DNA from: Apostichopus japonicus
Taxonomy: Eukaryota; Echinodermata; Holothuroidea; Aspidochirotida; Stichopodidae
Assembly (NCBI RefSeq): GCF_037975245.1
Contig: NC_092580.1
Span: 17,806,001-17,870,000 of the forward strand
Direction: 5' to 3'
Length of the DNA: 64,000 nt
The position numbers were made by a program, and so were the translations under genes. The notes under the pieces were generated by a model. The model was not told the DNA's origin. It ran no database searches and saw only the letters and a program-made list of their open reading frames with translations. Numbering within the stretch: position 1 is the stretch's first letter; the number at the start of each line of letters is the position of its first letter. Below, in pieces: positions 51,066-61,588 of the stretch.

Positions 51066-53312
51066 GCTGCCCATGCACCTCTGAAAACTGTGACTGTTAA
51101 AGGTGAGCACACTCCCTGGGTCACTGATGAGTTCATCTCGATGACCTGGGAGAGGGATCACCTGAAGAAGGTCGCTGAGAAACATGGTTCACTGGACACT
51201 TGGGCCAGGTACAAAAAATGTAGAAACAAACTCAATAATCTGGCTTCCCAACTAAAATGTGAGTACTTCAAAACCAAAATTGAGGACACTAAAAATGACT
51301 CCTCTAAATTATGGTCTACCCTTAAAGAAGCAATGCATAGTAGCAAACACCATAACATTGCTAGCATAGTTGATAATGGTATTGTTGTTAATGACAAGTG
51401 TGAAATTGCTAATGTCTTCAACAATTTTTTCGCTAACATTGGAAGTGAGCTAGCTAGTAAATTCGATTCTAGACCCCACACTCCTTCCACAAATGATACT
51501 TTATGTAATTTCCGGTTCCAGACAGTTAGCATTGACTCGATTGAGAAGCAACTAAAGGGCCTGTCTGCCGGGAAAGCCACTGGCCTTGACAACATAAGTG
51601 CTCGTTTGTTGAGGCTATCTGCCTCCCATATTGCTCCTTCTCTTACTTATATCATCAACTTCTCACTCTCTCATGGGGTTTTCCCTTCTGACTGGAAGAC
51701 TGCCAAGGTCTCACCAGTTTTCAAAGATGGGACACGCAGTCAGGTCGACAATTATAGACCTATTTCAGTTCTGCCAGTTGTGTCAAAAATCTTGGAAAGA
51801 GTTGTTCATGATCAACTGTATCAGTATCTAACTAGTAACAAGATCCTTAACAAATGGCAATCAGGCTTCAGACCTGGTTACTCCACTACTACGGCTCTCA
51901 GCTATGTGGTTGATGATATTTTGTCAAACATGGACGGTGCCTGTGGAAGAAAGAACTACACTGGCATCTTGTTCCTTGACTTTAAAAAAGCTTTTGATAC
52001 AGTTGATCATGACATCTTGCTTGACAAACTTCAGTCATATGGAGTTGTTGACTCTGCATTGGATTGGTTCGGCTCTTATCTTGCGGGCAGATACCAAATT
52101 GTTCAGATTGAGAACCAGTATTCAGATATGATGGGAATTGCATTTGGCGTTCCACAGGGATCTATCATTGGGCCATTACTATTCTCTATATACATAAATG
52201 ATCTTCCATCTGCCACAAGTGAAAGCCAGGCAATTTTATATGCAGATGACACAGCTGTTATTTATAGCTCTGAGAAAATAAGTGAAATACAGCAGGTTCT
52301 CTCTACAGATCTTATTCTGATTGGCAAGTGGCTGGTCAAAAACAATTTGACTTTGAATGTAAAAAAGACCAAAAGTATGCTTTTTGGCACACCAACCATG
52401 ATGAAGAGAGCTGACCCTCTCATTCTCCATTATGACTCACATGATATAGAACAGGTTCATGTTTTTAGGTACCTTGGGGTGCTTTTGGACAGTACCTTAA
52501 CTTTCAAAGACCATTTATCTATGATTTGCAAGAAAATATCCTGCCGTCTTGGGATACTTGGGAGGGTTAAGAAGTATCTTCCACACAAATACAGGATTAT
52601 GGTGTACAATAGTTTGATAAGCCCCCACTTTGATTATGCTAGTTGTACCTGGTCTAACACCTGTGCCAAGTATAAAAAATGTCTGGTATCTCTGCAAGGA
52701 AGAGCTGGTCGAATTATTCTAGATCTTCCTAGGACTGCACCTACAGCTGATGTTCTCTCAGCTCTATCCTGGATCCCTATAGAGCAAAGATGGAATTATC
52801 ACCGTCAGGTTTTTATGCATAAAATCCACATAGCAGCTGCTCCTGACTATCTCTGTGACAAGTATGCCCATGTCTCCTCGAGTGAATCTGCCACAAGAGC
52901 TTCTACCTCTGGTGGTTTCTGCCTTCCACATTCCAACACTATTTGGGGGAGACGTCGTCAAACTTGCCATGGGGTTAATCAATGGAATGCACTGCCTCGG
53001 CATATTCGTATGTGCAATAACACTGATACCTTTAAAAATAAACTAAAATGTGCAATTAAAAATGGCCTGGCTTTCTGGAATCTTTGAAATCGAATTAGAT
53101 TTTTATTTTTATATATATATATTTTTTATTTTTTTATTTTTATTTTTTTATATTTTTTATATTTTTATATCTATATCTTCTGTATTTATTTATGTGTTCT
53201 GTTTGTTATATTTTGTATGTTTTATATGTGCAGGGATCCTGGGGAGAACACTGGTTTACCAGTGACAGGACCCCTGGTTACGAATAAAGTTAATAAAAAA
53301 ATAAAAAAAAAA
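51066..53312 (+). mobile_element. CR1/L2-like LINE, 5'-truncated, with 12-bp target duplication
   Basis: Element with RT frame, a T-rich 3' UTR, AATAAAGTTAATAAAAAAA tail and flanking TACTATACTAGT (51054-51065) and TACTATACAAGT (53313-53324), 11 of 12 matching. It inserted between the right-arm TATA box and the HECT start codon, in opposite orientation to the HECT gene. Confidence 0.92.
51090..53087 (+). CDS. CR1/L2-like reverse transcriptase, endonuclease missing
   Basis: An uninterrupted frame of 665 codons. RT boxes in order: GLSAGKATGLDNISARLLR, VDNYRPISVLPVVSKILER, KWQSGFRPGYSTTTAL, LFLDFKKAFDTVDHDILL, GVPQGSIIGPLLFSIYINDL and the catalytic LYADDTAVIYSS, then NVKKTKSMLFG and FRYLGVLLDSTLTF. 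The C-terminal part (RAGRIILDLPRTAP, LPRHIRMCNNTDTFKNKLK) is usual for CR1/L2/jockey types. The RT is intact, suggesting a young insertion; the missing endonuclease makes it inactive. The first ATG is incidental, as the 5' end is truncated. Confidence 0.93.
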   Translation: MTVKGEHTPWVTDEFISMTWERDHLKKVAEKHGSLDTWARYKKCRNKLNNLASQLKCEYFKTKIEDTKNDSSKLWSTLKEAMHSSKHHNIASIVDNGIVVNDKCEIANVFNNFFANIGSELASKFDSRPHTPSTNDTLCNFRFQTVSIDSIEKQLKGLSAGKATGLDNISARLLRLSASHIAPSLTYIINFSLSHGVFPSDWKTAKVSPVFKDGTRSQVDNYRPISVLPVVSKILERVVHDQLYQYLTSNKILNKWQSGFRPGYSTTTALSYVVDDILSNMDGACGRKNYTGILFLDFKKAFDTVDHDILLDKLQSYGVVDSALDWFGSYLAGRYQIVQIENQYSDMMGIAFGVPQGSIIGPLLFSIYINDLPSATSESQAILYADDTAVIYSSEKISEIQQVLSTDLILIGKWLVKNNLTLNVKKTKSMLFGTPTMMKRADPLILHYDSHDIEQVHVFRYLGVLLDSTLTFKDHLSMICKKISCRLGILGRVKKYLPHKYRIMVYNSLISPHFDYASCTWSNTCAKYKKCLVSLQGRAGRIILDLPRTAPTADVLSALSWIPIEQRWNYHRQVFMHKIHIAAAPDYLCDKYAHVSSSESATRASTSGGFCLPHSNTIWGRRRQTCHGVNQWNALPRHIRMCNNTDTFKNKLKCAIKNGLAFWNL

Positions 53313-53406
53313 TACTATACAAGTCCTTTTGCCCGCACTCCGTCGAAAAAGTTTATCAACATTACCGATCGTACACATGGTGCTCGCAAACGCGATTTGC
53401 ATAACG

Positions 53407-53685
53407 GCTCCTCCCACTCGCGTGCCACTCACACTTTTATAATCTATATATATTACCGCGCCGAACATGACAAAATAGTATATAATATATAAAGGTTATA
53501 ACGAACAATATATATATGTTATGCGATATATATATATGATATGCAATATATATAGGTTATGCATAACGTATATATATGAAGAACAAACATAAGTCATATA
53601 TATTACTGCATAACCAATATATATTACTTGTTATAATCAATATATATGGTATATAATATTGTCACATATGGCACTTCATATATAT
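53407..53685 (-). promoter_or_regulatory. Inner conserved inverted segment with promoter, right
   Basis: Minus strand holds the same AT-rich block and TATAAAAG (53441-53434) as the left arm. An octamer-like ATGCAAAT lies just downstream at 53402-53395. Without the LINE, the HECT ATG at 50921 would be about 225 bp downstream of the segment's end. Confidence 0.72.
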
Positions 53686-54496
53686 CCTTCTTTATTGAGA
53701 TTCATCATTATGCCTTGGCTATTATAATGTGAAAAACAAGTGTTCATGGTTTGTACAAATACTCCTTGTCACATATGAATTAAATGATTTACTTTGTAAG
53801 ATTGTTATGATTTAAGCTAATGGCCTAAACTTACATTTAAGTATAAGGCCCGTTGACATACTATGCTGTAGACCGATGTGATAGAAACATGAGCTACTGT
53901 GCTACAAAACTCGTCTAGGCCTATTCCAATTGTGTGTAATTAACTTTACAATTCTCAATATGATATTGGGAAATATCAAATTGGTACTGCCAAGAAAGCT
54001 GGAACACATCACATGACAGTCCATGCATGGTACCCAGGTGCCCTTTGATGTAGTTCTTCTAGCCTATAAATAGGCTTTCTATGGTTGTGACAAATAGCTT
54101 GATTCAAGCTATAGCAGACAATTGCAGCATTACTTTCTAATGTACAGTACTGTATACTGTGATGGCATCCTGATACATGTTATGTCAGAAACAAAATGCA
54201 CTAAACGTTTTTTTTACTTCTTCAGTACTAAATGATGGAAAATTGTAGTGTTAATGATGTCAGTTCTAGAAAAATCCAAGTAATTTGATGTTCCCAGTAA
54301 CATTCATACCCAAATATGTAGAATATCATAGACTTGTCACAAGTCATCAAAAGATGAATACATGTTGGTCAAATGACACCAAAGGTTAAGAAGCATTCTG
54401 TTGTAGGATCTTAGTGTATTCTAGCACACTGAAATCAACCAATTGAATCATTCAGTTGAAACTAGTGCTGTTTTACAATATGTTGGATTCACAAAA
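53686..54496. other. Right-arm middle part without features
   Basis: AT-rich; no gene. Not similar by eye to the matching part of the left arm. Confidence 0.4.
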
Positions 54497-55105
54497 GTGA
54501 TGTCCGAAACACACGGTGATGTCCGAAACATACTTTTAAGGTTATTTTGCTATAATATTTGGTAAAGATGGAAAAAGTTTTGAGTAGTGCAGTATGTATG
54601 TTTGTAACAATAGAACTTGTCATAATATATGAAGTACTCATCTATTGAGTCTTTTTTTCAAGCAACATAAAGCAATATTAATAAAAACTTGTTTCGGACA
54701 TCACTTGTGTTTCGGACATCACACACATGGACGGAAAATTGAAATGGTTATAAAATCAAAACGGATGAGTGGAAATGTGTCATGTACATACTGTAGTTGA
54801 GGGAGTACTTATGCTTTAATTAGAGTAACAAAACAGTCTTGTGAGTTTTAACATACTTCATATATTAGTTGCTTCATGTCGGTTCGGACATCACCAAAAT
54901 AAGGACGGAAACATTTTGCATGTTGTTTAACTTTATCATGTAGTAAAATGTGGCTGAATGGACATGCATCTGATATATATTTTATTTGACACAACTATGA
55001 CAGTATTGAAAAGGCACACCACTTTCAACATTTGTTACTTAACCCCAAACTATGCCACTCATAAATTGGTGTATAAATGTGGACGGAAAAAGTGATGTCC
55101 GAAAC
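54497..55105. repeat. Six GTTTCGGACATCACC-like motifs (right arm)
   Basis: Minus orientation at 54497-54510, 54516-54529 and 55092-55105; plus orientation at 54691-54704, 54709-54722 and 54881-54895 (GGTTCGGACATCACC). Two of the pairs are only a few bases apart. Confidence 0.85.
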
Positions 55106-55483
55106 ACTGCCAGTTTCACAATAATTAGCAAATTCATCGATGAAATTTTCTGAAATATTTATGAGAGGGAACCTATAGCCACAAAGTTCAATCATGACAA
55201 AATTTGGAGTAATCCTCTTTTGGAGTTGAGAATAGATCAAAGTACAAATTGTGCAGTTTGAAAATGGCAACACTTTCCGTCCACATTTCGGCACTTCTGG
55301 GAGTCCTAGGCCTAGAGCATATATATATGCATATCTCAGGAAATTGTCTATGCTATGGTATAGGTACAGCTAGGTGGACTCTCTCCATGGGGAATATTTG
55401 TATCTCTAGAATCTCTAATTATTTTGTCACAATGCTCCATATGCCATTCATGCTAATTTGGGCGCTTTAACGTGAACAGACCC

Positions 55484-56011
55484 TCGTATCATTCATGGTT
55501 AGGGCAGGCCCGGTAACAGCTGTTTGTAACGTTAGGCAACTTAGGGTTGTTCGTAGACTTATGACTAACTCTGAACATCCATGAAGCCGATGATCTAGGC
55601 TTAAAGTTAGTCTTTCTAACCAGAAAAGTATAACTTAACATGTATAACTAACTTAACATGTTTCAAACGAATACAACATTAAACTTACATGGAAAAACAC
55701 ACGCCGAAATACAAATGCATCACTGATGGCGTTCCTAATCCTACTGGCTATGCACACGTACGTACTTACTTCAATGACTGACTGTTCGGTAAGTGGAATA
55801 TATCATGCGCTATGCGCTACTGTATAATGTTGCATGTGCAGCGTGCACTGTGATGTGGCAGTTAACGCCTCTCCGTGGTATTGTTCAGCGTTATTGTGTT
55901 GGAGTTCTCTCTTCATACCCTGCTCGTGCCCAGGCTTGGGTTTGGGTAAATATATTCTTTACACTTCAATACTCGTGTGTGTTTTTTCGTCGTTCATCGC
56001 CTGGCGTAGAC
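55484..56011. other. Sequence right of giant element
   Basis: No gene recognised; no target duplication matching the left flank was found. Confidence 0.4.
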
Positions 56012-56252
56012 TAATCTGTTACGACAGATTAAATAATCTGTTACGACAGATTAAGTAATCTGTTACGACAGATTAAATAATCTGTTACGACAGATTAAAT
56101 AATCTGTTATGACAGATTAAGTAATCTGTTACGACAGATTAAATAATCTGTTACGACAGATTAAATAATCTGTTACGACAGATTAAATAATCTGTTACGA
56201 CAGATTAAATAATCTGTTACGACAGATTAAATAATCTGTTATGACAGATTAA
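56012..56252. repeat. Eleven tandem palindromic 22-mers
   Basis: TAATCTGTTACGACAGATTA plus two bases, repeated 11 times with period 22. Each unit is AATCTGT-TACG-ACAGATT, a 7-bp stem with a 4-nt loop. Only few changes occur (TTACGAC to TTATGAC twice; AA to AG in the spacer twice). There are no unique spacers, so it is not a CRISPR array. Confidence 0.95.
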
Positions 56253-56371
56253 TTCTTTGGTTGGATTTTTTTTTTTAACTTGTCATTTTTTTTTTTTACT
56301 TATCAATTTTTCACTTGATTTTTTTTTTTTTTACTTGAATTTTTTTTTCACTAAATAAAGAAAAACAACTC

Positions 56372-57891
56372 ATGACTATGGATCAACGGAAAAGTCAAAC
56401 AAGCCTCCGCAAATCAAGTTATGATCACAGAGCAATGCTATTGGTCAAAAGGATAGATGCAATCTTGGTGTTTAAAAAGACATTTGCCCCTTGTTATTGG
56501 ACATCTTTTACAGGAAAGGGACACGTCTTATCTGAGCTGTTGATGAGGTTATTAAATTGCATGGATACAATATTTTCACCTAAACTAATTCATGGGTTAA
56601 TTGTACAAGCATTCTTTGCAGTTCATCATGAGACACGTATCCTGGATTTTCTAACCCGGGGGCACTAATTACTTTCTAATCGGAGCGCCACCATCGGCAG
56701 CGTACAAGAATATTTCTGGTTTTGATACCCCCCAGATCACCGGGTTTGAAAATGACCAACCAGATGTACACTTTTGCCTGAGAACCAAGTATTTCCTAAT
56801 AGTTTTTTTTTTTTTTTTCATCCGTAGCCTCTTTGAAGATTGTCATCAGTCACGCATCATGTTCGACCTCATCGCATCTCCTGTGGATCATTACCCTTCA
56901 AAACCCTTCAGCCCCACTTTTCAAGGTGTTAATCCTATTATTTGTTCAGAATTTGAAAATATTTCTCGTGAATAAATTCACTTCAAAACATACCTGAAAT
57001 GTTGCACAAAATTTCATCTATGGACAACCAATACAGAAAAACCTCCTTCAACCCCTAACAAACTGGTCAAAATTGCACGAGTAGAGGGAAGTATGATGAA
57101 GAATGTTGGTCAGGGAATTTTCGAAAATTCAGACACTATTTATTTCAATTTATTGGTGTGCAAATATTAAAACCTCTTATAACGGATACTATAAAAAAGA
57201 TGGGATCAATATCAAGAAATGATCCCCCCCCCCCCCCGTATACGCGCCTAATCATTCTAAATTCTGTGAGATATTCCCAACTTGTTCTCTCATTGCAAAG
57301 CATCACTTTATGATCCATTATCCTACTTGTTTGTGGTTAATGGGTCCACTTATCCATGTTTGGTGCATTAAGCATAAAACTGAACATGATTATTCCTGTC
57401 AAATTGCTGATAATTGTCAAAAGTTTAAGAACATCTGTAAAACTGTGACAGGAAGACAACAAATCAATCAAATGTTGTACCATTTCAATTCAAAACAGTC
57501 GCTCGGGACTTTTCATGTTGGAGCATGGTTCAGAGAAAACGATATCAAGTTATCATTGGAGTGTACAGAATGTGTTGTCTCAAAAGTGCCAGATGCCACA
57601 CTGCTTACGTAAGTGTTTGATGTAAACTGGGTGAACCTTGGTGAGACTGAATTGTCACCATGTGCTTTGTTATGACATAGACGACATGACGTCATTTGGC
57701 CAGTATACTTAGGTATAACAAATACTGATTCATAAGGATTTTTTTTTATGTTGTTCTAGTTGTTTGGAACACACTGTATTACTAAACATTGTCTCTTCAG
57801 TGGATTTGCTGTGAAAGAGGCAAAACCTCAGCAGACTGCTGTTGATCGACTTCAAACCACTCTCATTACTGAGGAGTCAATCAAGATCTGA
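56372..57891 (+). pseudogene. Transposon-associated protein, CACTA-type companion, fragment
   Basis: Three pieces: 56372-56668 (LLMRLLNCMDTIFSPKLIHG and FFAVHHETRILDFL), about 57255-57611 (AKHHFMIHYPTCLWLMGPL, HVWCIKHKTEHD, FKNICKTVTGRQQ) and 57801-57891 (GFAVKEAKPQQTAVDRLQTT, then TGA). The last junction is clean and in phase (CTTAC-GTAAGT to TCTTCAG). The K-H-H-F-M-x-H-Y-P ... GPL-x-x-x-W ... K-x-E-H ... F-x-NI-x-KT pattern is one I know from proteins encoded by plant-type (CACTA-like) transposons and abundant in fish and invertebrates. The link between the first two pieces is unclear, and a C run at 57224-57238 and a T run at 56803-56819 lie between. The N-terminal half is missing. Confidence 0.6.
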
Positions 57892-58884
57892 TCATCACAG
57901 TTATGTCTGTCCAAGGCATGTAAAGTGTTCAGTAAATTGATTGCACTTCTTAGAAGTGCACTACTTATGCCTCAGTCAATGTTGGTTTATATCAATTGTT
58001 TATATCCATAGACAATGGTTAACATGTTTATTGAGATAAAAAGTTGTTAAAGAACAACCCTGTAATTAGTAATGTGATTACTTACAGCCCAAGCATGTGT
58101 TTAAACATCTCATTATTTTGGTCACTATAATTGACTTGCGATTGGCTTTCATGCAATTCACTTTTTGAGACAAAGGAATAATTTAAATTTTAGACTCATG
58201 ATGTGAAAATATTATGATCTGACTTTACCTTCATTCAAAAGATTTAAGTTTTACAGTCAGGTTGATCTCAAATGTGCCAGCAAATGTAATTTGTTAAAAC
58301 TTTATATGAGACAAGCTTTTGTTCATTCTTGTTTGATAAATAGTTTGCTATATTTTCTGTTAACGTTTCATCTGTACAGCTGATGCTTTCAAGATAAATA
58401 AAACCTGAATCATTGAAACTTTCTATTTTTATTTTTTGCCAGTTGTTTATTGCTTGAACATTTGGCCCAAACTTAGGTGTTACTTTGAAAAGGTGTTAAC
58501 AAAAGTATTATATAGAGAATTAACTCAGTCAATATACAATAAAACGTAATGCCAATTAACATCAGAGGAAAGAACTATACGTCACACCAGTTTGGAGTTA
58601 AAATCAATACAGTCAGTGCTACTTCTACACCAACCAGAGAAACAATACTGAAACCAAAGATAACCGATTTAACACCCTTTGTGGTCTATAGTAAATGATT
58701 CTCAAGTTGGTGTTAATTTAACACTATGCTGGTGGCAAATATGCACTCCAAAAAAACTGCAAATTTGTCCCATATCTATACTCTGCCCAGTGCATTTGCG
58801 GGGGTGGGGGGGAATAGTGGTAAATCTCAGGGATGCCAGGGACAGCAGTTTTCGAGGAGCAGCGATATACCCCACCCGTGAGAG
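57892..58884. other. Sequence without recognised genes
   Basis: AT-rich; an AATAAA occurs near 58397, which could serve the gene ending at 57891. Confidence 0.4.
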
Positions 58885-59468
58885 CAGTGGACGTGTGATC
58901 TTAGGCTAGCAGGTTCGAGTCCTGGCCAGATCATTACGTTGTGTCCATGGGCAAGGCGCTACATATCTCTATTGCCTCTCTTCACCCAGGTGCGTAGGAG
59001 CCTAGTTTGATTTGGGCGGGCTCACGACTTGCCCGAAAAATATAACCAAAATTTTGTTAATATGCATATCATATAGGCATTCATCGGTTATTACATCACA
59101 TGCCAATGACATACAGTCAGTTTACATGTTATTACCCTTCCATATTGTTTACAATTATTGGGGAAGTCGTTACAACAATGATGATAATAATAATATAAGT
59201 TTAACCATTGAAAAATACACTGCAGATTATTATTCTTTCAGTTGTAGGTGCCCGAAAAATTCTCAGCATATTGCCGAATTTTCACCATAAAATTTGAAAA
59301 ACACATTGCAAATTCTTCTTTTCATTAGGTGCCCGAAAATTCTTAGCATATTGCCCAAATTTTCACCAAAAATGTTGGTTGGGGGCAGGGACGTCCCTAG
59401 ACGGGTGGGGGTGGTGGAGTTGTCTCACCCCCCTATACTAGTAGAACTGACGATAGTTGGAAATTTTA

Positions 59469-59532
59469 GTGCGACAGTCGGAATTTCCGACTGTCGCACT
59501 CTCATTTTTCCGACTGTCGCACTCTCATTTTC
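59469..59532. repeat. 33-nt perfect hairpin plus repeat of its arm
   Basis: AGTGCGACAGTCGGAA, one T, then its exact complement (59469-59501): 16-bp stem, 1-nt loop. TTTCCGACTGTCGCACTCTC then occurs a second time at about 59509-59529. Confidence 0.92.
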
Positions 59533-59879
59533 ACATATTCTTGTAATTTGTGAATGACCTAAAATTTTCGGTCAAAATTGACCTTCAATCAGTTACTTTT
59601 TACCACGTTTTCCTTGTCACATTGAGAAATTGTATCTCGCGATCCTTATACTCCACCATACCAAACTTCGTATGATTTTGAATACTCCCTGTTCGCTAGC
59701 TTCAAGTAAGTTTAGGATATACATTGTCTGTATGGTATACAATTAAAACGCTCAATGCTAATCTACGGAAGCTTAAAACTGCCATCAACATTGCAAAAAC
59801 TTTGCCCCATAATTTTGACATTTTCAGTAAATTCTTTAGATAACGAGATAAAATCTTATCAAAAATCAAAAAAAGTTGG

Positions 59880-60125
59880 AATGCTCAGTTGCTTTAACTG
59901 AGCAATTGAAAAATTTTCTGAAAAATGTTTAATTGACAACTTATCATAATCTCGTCAATTGGACATATTTTGGCAAAATGTTCAATTGTTCATTTCATTC
60001 CAACTGAGCAATTGAAACATTTTCTGCAAAATGTTTAATTGCCAACTTATCGTATCTCGTCAACTCAACGTTTTTCTGCAAAATGTTTAATTGTTCACTT
60101 CATTCCGAATGCTCAGTTGGAATGA
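59880..60125. repeat. Two tandem copies of a roughly 115-bp unit
   Basis: Both halves contain CTGAGCAATTGAAA, TTTTCTG, AAAATGTTTAATTG, CAACTTATC and ATTCC; ATGCTCAGTTG stands at both ends. Inside the inner MITE. Confidence 0.8.
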
Positions 60126-60790
60126 AGTGTACATTTTATTTTTTTTCATGTCAGTGATAAATATCCCACTCCCCCCCCCGCCCCAAAGAAAATAATATTA
60201 AGCGTGCTAGTAAAAAGCACTGTATTTTTGGTAACTCACTTTGTCGTCAAATATAATTTGTTGAAAATAATATGTTTTCCCCTTTGTTACATTAACATAG
60301 CTTTTGTAGTCAGTAGTCTATGTAGCCTTCAAGCAGATAACTTTAATCAGTTGCTTACTTGCTTAACCAGAGTGATTAATAAGTTTGTGAAGTGAGGGCC
60401 AGTGGTACAAACGTATCGGAAAAAAATTCCGCGCTACGCGCGCGTTCAACATGTTAATGTTGGCGAGTAGTACGGGGAGAGGGGGGGGGGGGGGACAAAG
60501 CAGCAGTCGGTATTTTCTGGCTCCAAAACCCATCCAGTTGGAATTTCAGCCACTACACCCCTCAATCATCAGGCCCTAGCTACGTCCCTGGTTGGGAGCT
60601 GCAGCCCCAGCCCCCGCCTCCTACACCTAAGCCCATGTGTATAAATGGGGACCTGTGGGCGATGTTGAGCTGCTGCCATGTGGAGGGATTTTCTCTATGT
60701 TTGATGAGCTATCGTAAACCATGGTAATATTGTTATGCGCCTTGAGCACCGTTATCGGTTTATATGTCTGCGCTTTATAAATCCTCAATA

Positions 60791-61564
60791 TTGTTATTCT
60801 CATTATTACTGATTAGGCAAATCCCTCAGTTAAGTTATCTTCATAAAACTTTCCGAACATTTTTATCCTCGCATTTCGTACCACAAATATCACATGTTCT
60901 ACGCAGACTGAGGAGTGAGTGCTCTATTTTCCCCACCCAACAGGCACGACTTTCCCAGAACCAGTAGCCAAGTTACGATGAGAGTAAAATGAATGATTTG
61001 ATTGTTCATTTCTCAGGCTTTTAATTATATGCCTCCCTTCCAACCCCACATAATACAGTATAGTTATTAGCACAACTTTGCATGTATGGCCGTATTAATA
61101 GAAAGCATACATATACATACCTCAGTATGCACATTTACACGTTGAACAGTTTTTTTTAGGAGAGGGCCCTCATACAAGGGAGTCGGAATTAACGACCATA
61201 ATGCCACCCCAACACCTCCTTGAACTCCTGCATCCCACCATTGTTTGTTCACAGTGCGATGGAGGAGTTTGAGAAATTTGTAAAGAGAAAAATTGTCAGC
61301 CCAAAATCCCCCACCTTCGAAGCTTAGTAATGCCCCTTAGTATCATAAAATTCTTAAGATTCTCGGATATTAAGCACTAACAAAACTACATTGAGTCGGG
61401 ACACAACTTGTAGATTAGGATCAACTTGAACAAGGTACTACAAACCAGTTCACTGGCACCATTATTTAAAAGGACGTAAGTAGAGTCACCTCATTGGTTC
61501 ACTGACTTTGAATGATAATCCTTTGATAAATGGCCAGACAGCAAAACATCCGTATTGATGAGAA
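60791..61564. other. Sequence without recognised genes
   Basis: Short frames only. Probably upstream region of the exon at 61589. Confidence 0.4.
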
Positions 61565-61574
61565 TTGGCGGGAA
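61565..61574 (+). promoter_or_regulatory. E2F-like site
   Basis: TTGGCGGGAA matches the E2F consensus and lies 15 bp before the ATG at 61589. A single site could be chance. Confidence 0.35.
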
Positions 61575-61588
61575 GTTTAGTTTGCAAC

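Larger units (their letters stand above)
9837..55483. mobile_element. Putative giant DNA transposon with long inverted ends, integrase and HECT ligase
   Basis: Both ends start, reading inward, with GGGTCTGTYCACGTTAAAGC followed by GCCCAA (9837 onward on +; 55483 backward on -). Each arm carries six copies of a GTTTCGGACATCACC-like motif (10310-10924; 54497-55105) and ends inside in an almost identical inverted segment (12202-12484; 53407-53685) with a TATA box pointing inward. Right behind the left arm an integrase gene starts on +, and right behind the right arm a HECT ligase gene starts on -; a third spliced gene on - lies between. Seen: the repeats, motifs and gene order. Inferred: that this is one mobile unit. 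No clear target duplication is seen outside the ends (GCTTGT left, TCGTAT right), which is the main gap. Without the three LINEs it would be about 33 kb. Confidence 0.65.
53407..55483 (-). repeat. Right terminal arm of giant element
   Basis: Mirror of the left arm: tip GGGTCTGTTCACGTTAAAGC (read on minus from 55483), six GTTTCGGACATCACC-like motifs in both orientations, inner 279 bp nearly identical to 12202-12484. It lacks the left arm's SINE. About 2.1 kb. Confidence 0.7.
59386..60590. mobile_element. hAT-type MITE (inner)
   Basis: Ends CAGGGACGTCCCTAG and, reverse-complemented, CAGGGACGTAGCTAGGG; flanks GTTGGGGG (59378-59385) and GTTGGGAG (60591-60598), 7 of 8. It carries a perfect hairpin and an internal repeat and has no transposase. 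Confidence 0.85.
58993..60631. mobile_element. hAT-like element inside the SINE (outer)
   Basis: Begins CGTAGGAGCC and ends GGCGGGGGC-reverse-like GCCTCCTACACCTAAG; the near-terminal inverted word is GTAGGAG. The possible 8-bp duplication has 7 matches. It is itself interrupted by the element at 59386-60590. Confidence 0.5.
58885..60790 (+). mobile_element. tRNA-derived SINE split by nested insertion
   Basis: The 5' half (58885-58992) has the B box GGTTCGAGTCCTGGCCAGAT and CCATGGGCAAGGCGCTACAT; the 3' half (60632-60790) continues with GTATAAATGGGGACCTG, GCGCCTTGAGCACCG and CGCTTTATAAATCCTCAATA. Together they make one common invertebrate-type SINE. CCCAGGTG (58985-58992) and CCCATGTG (60632-60639) may be the 8-bp duplication of the insertion. 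Confidence 0.78.

Noticed and set aside
53050-53265. Phe/Ile-rich frame after the CR1-like RT
   Set aside because: Translation of the T-rich LINE 3' UTR.
56012-56252. CRISPR array
   Set aside because: Units are contiguous 22-bp palindromes with no unique spacers, and the DNA is animal.
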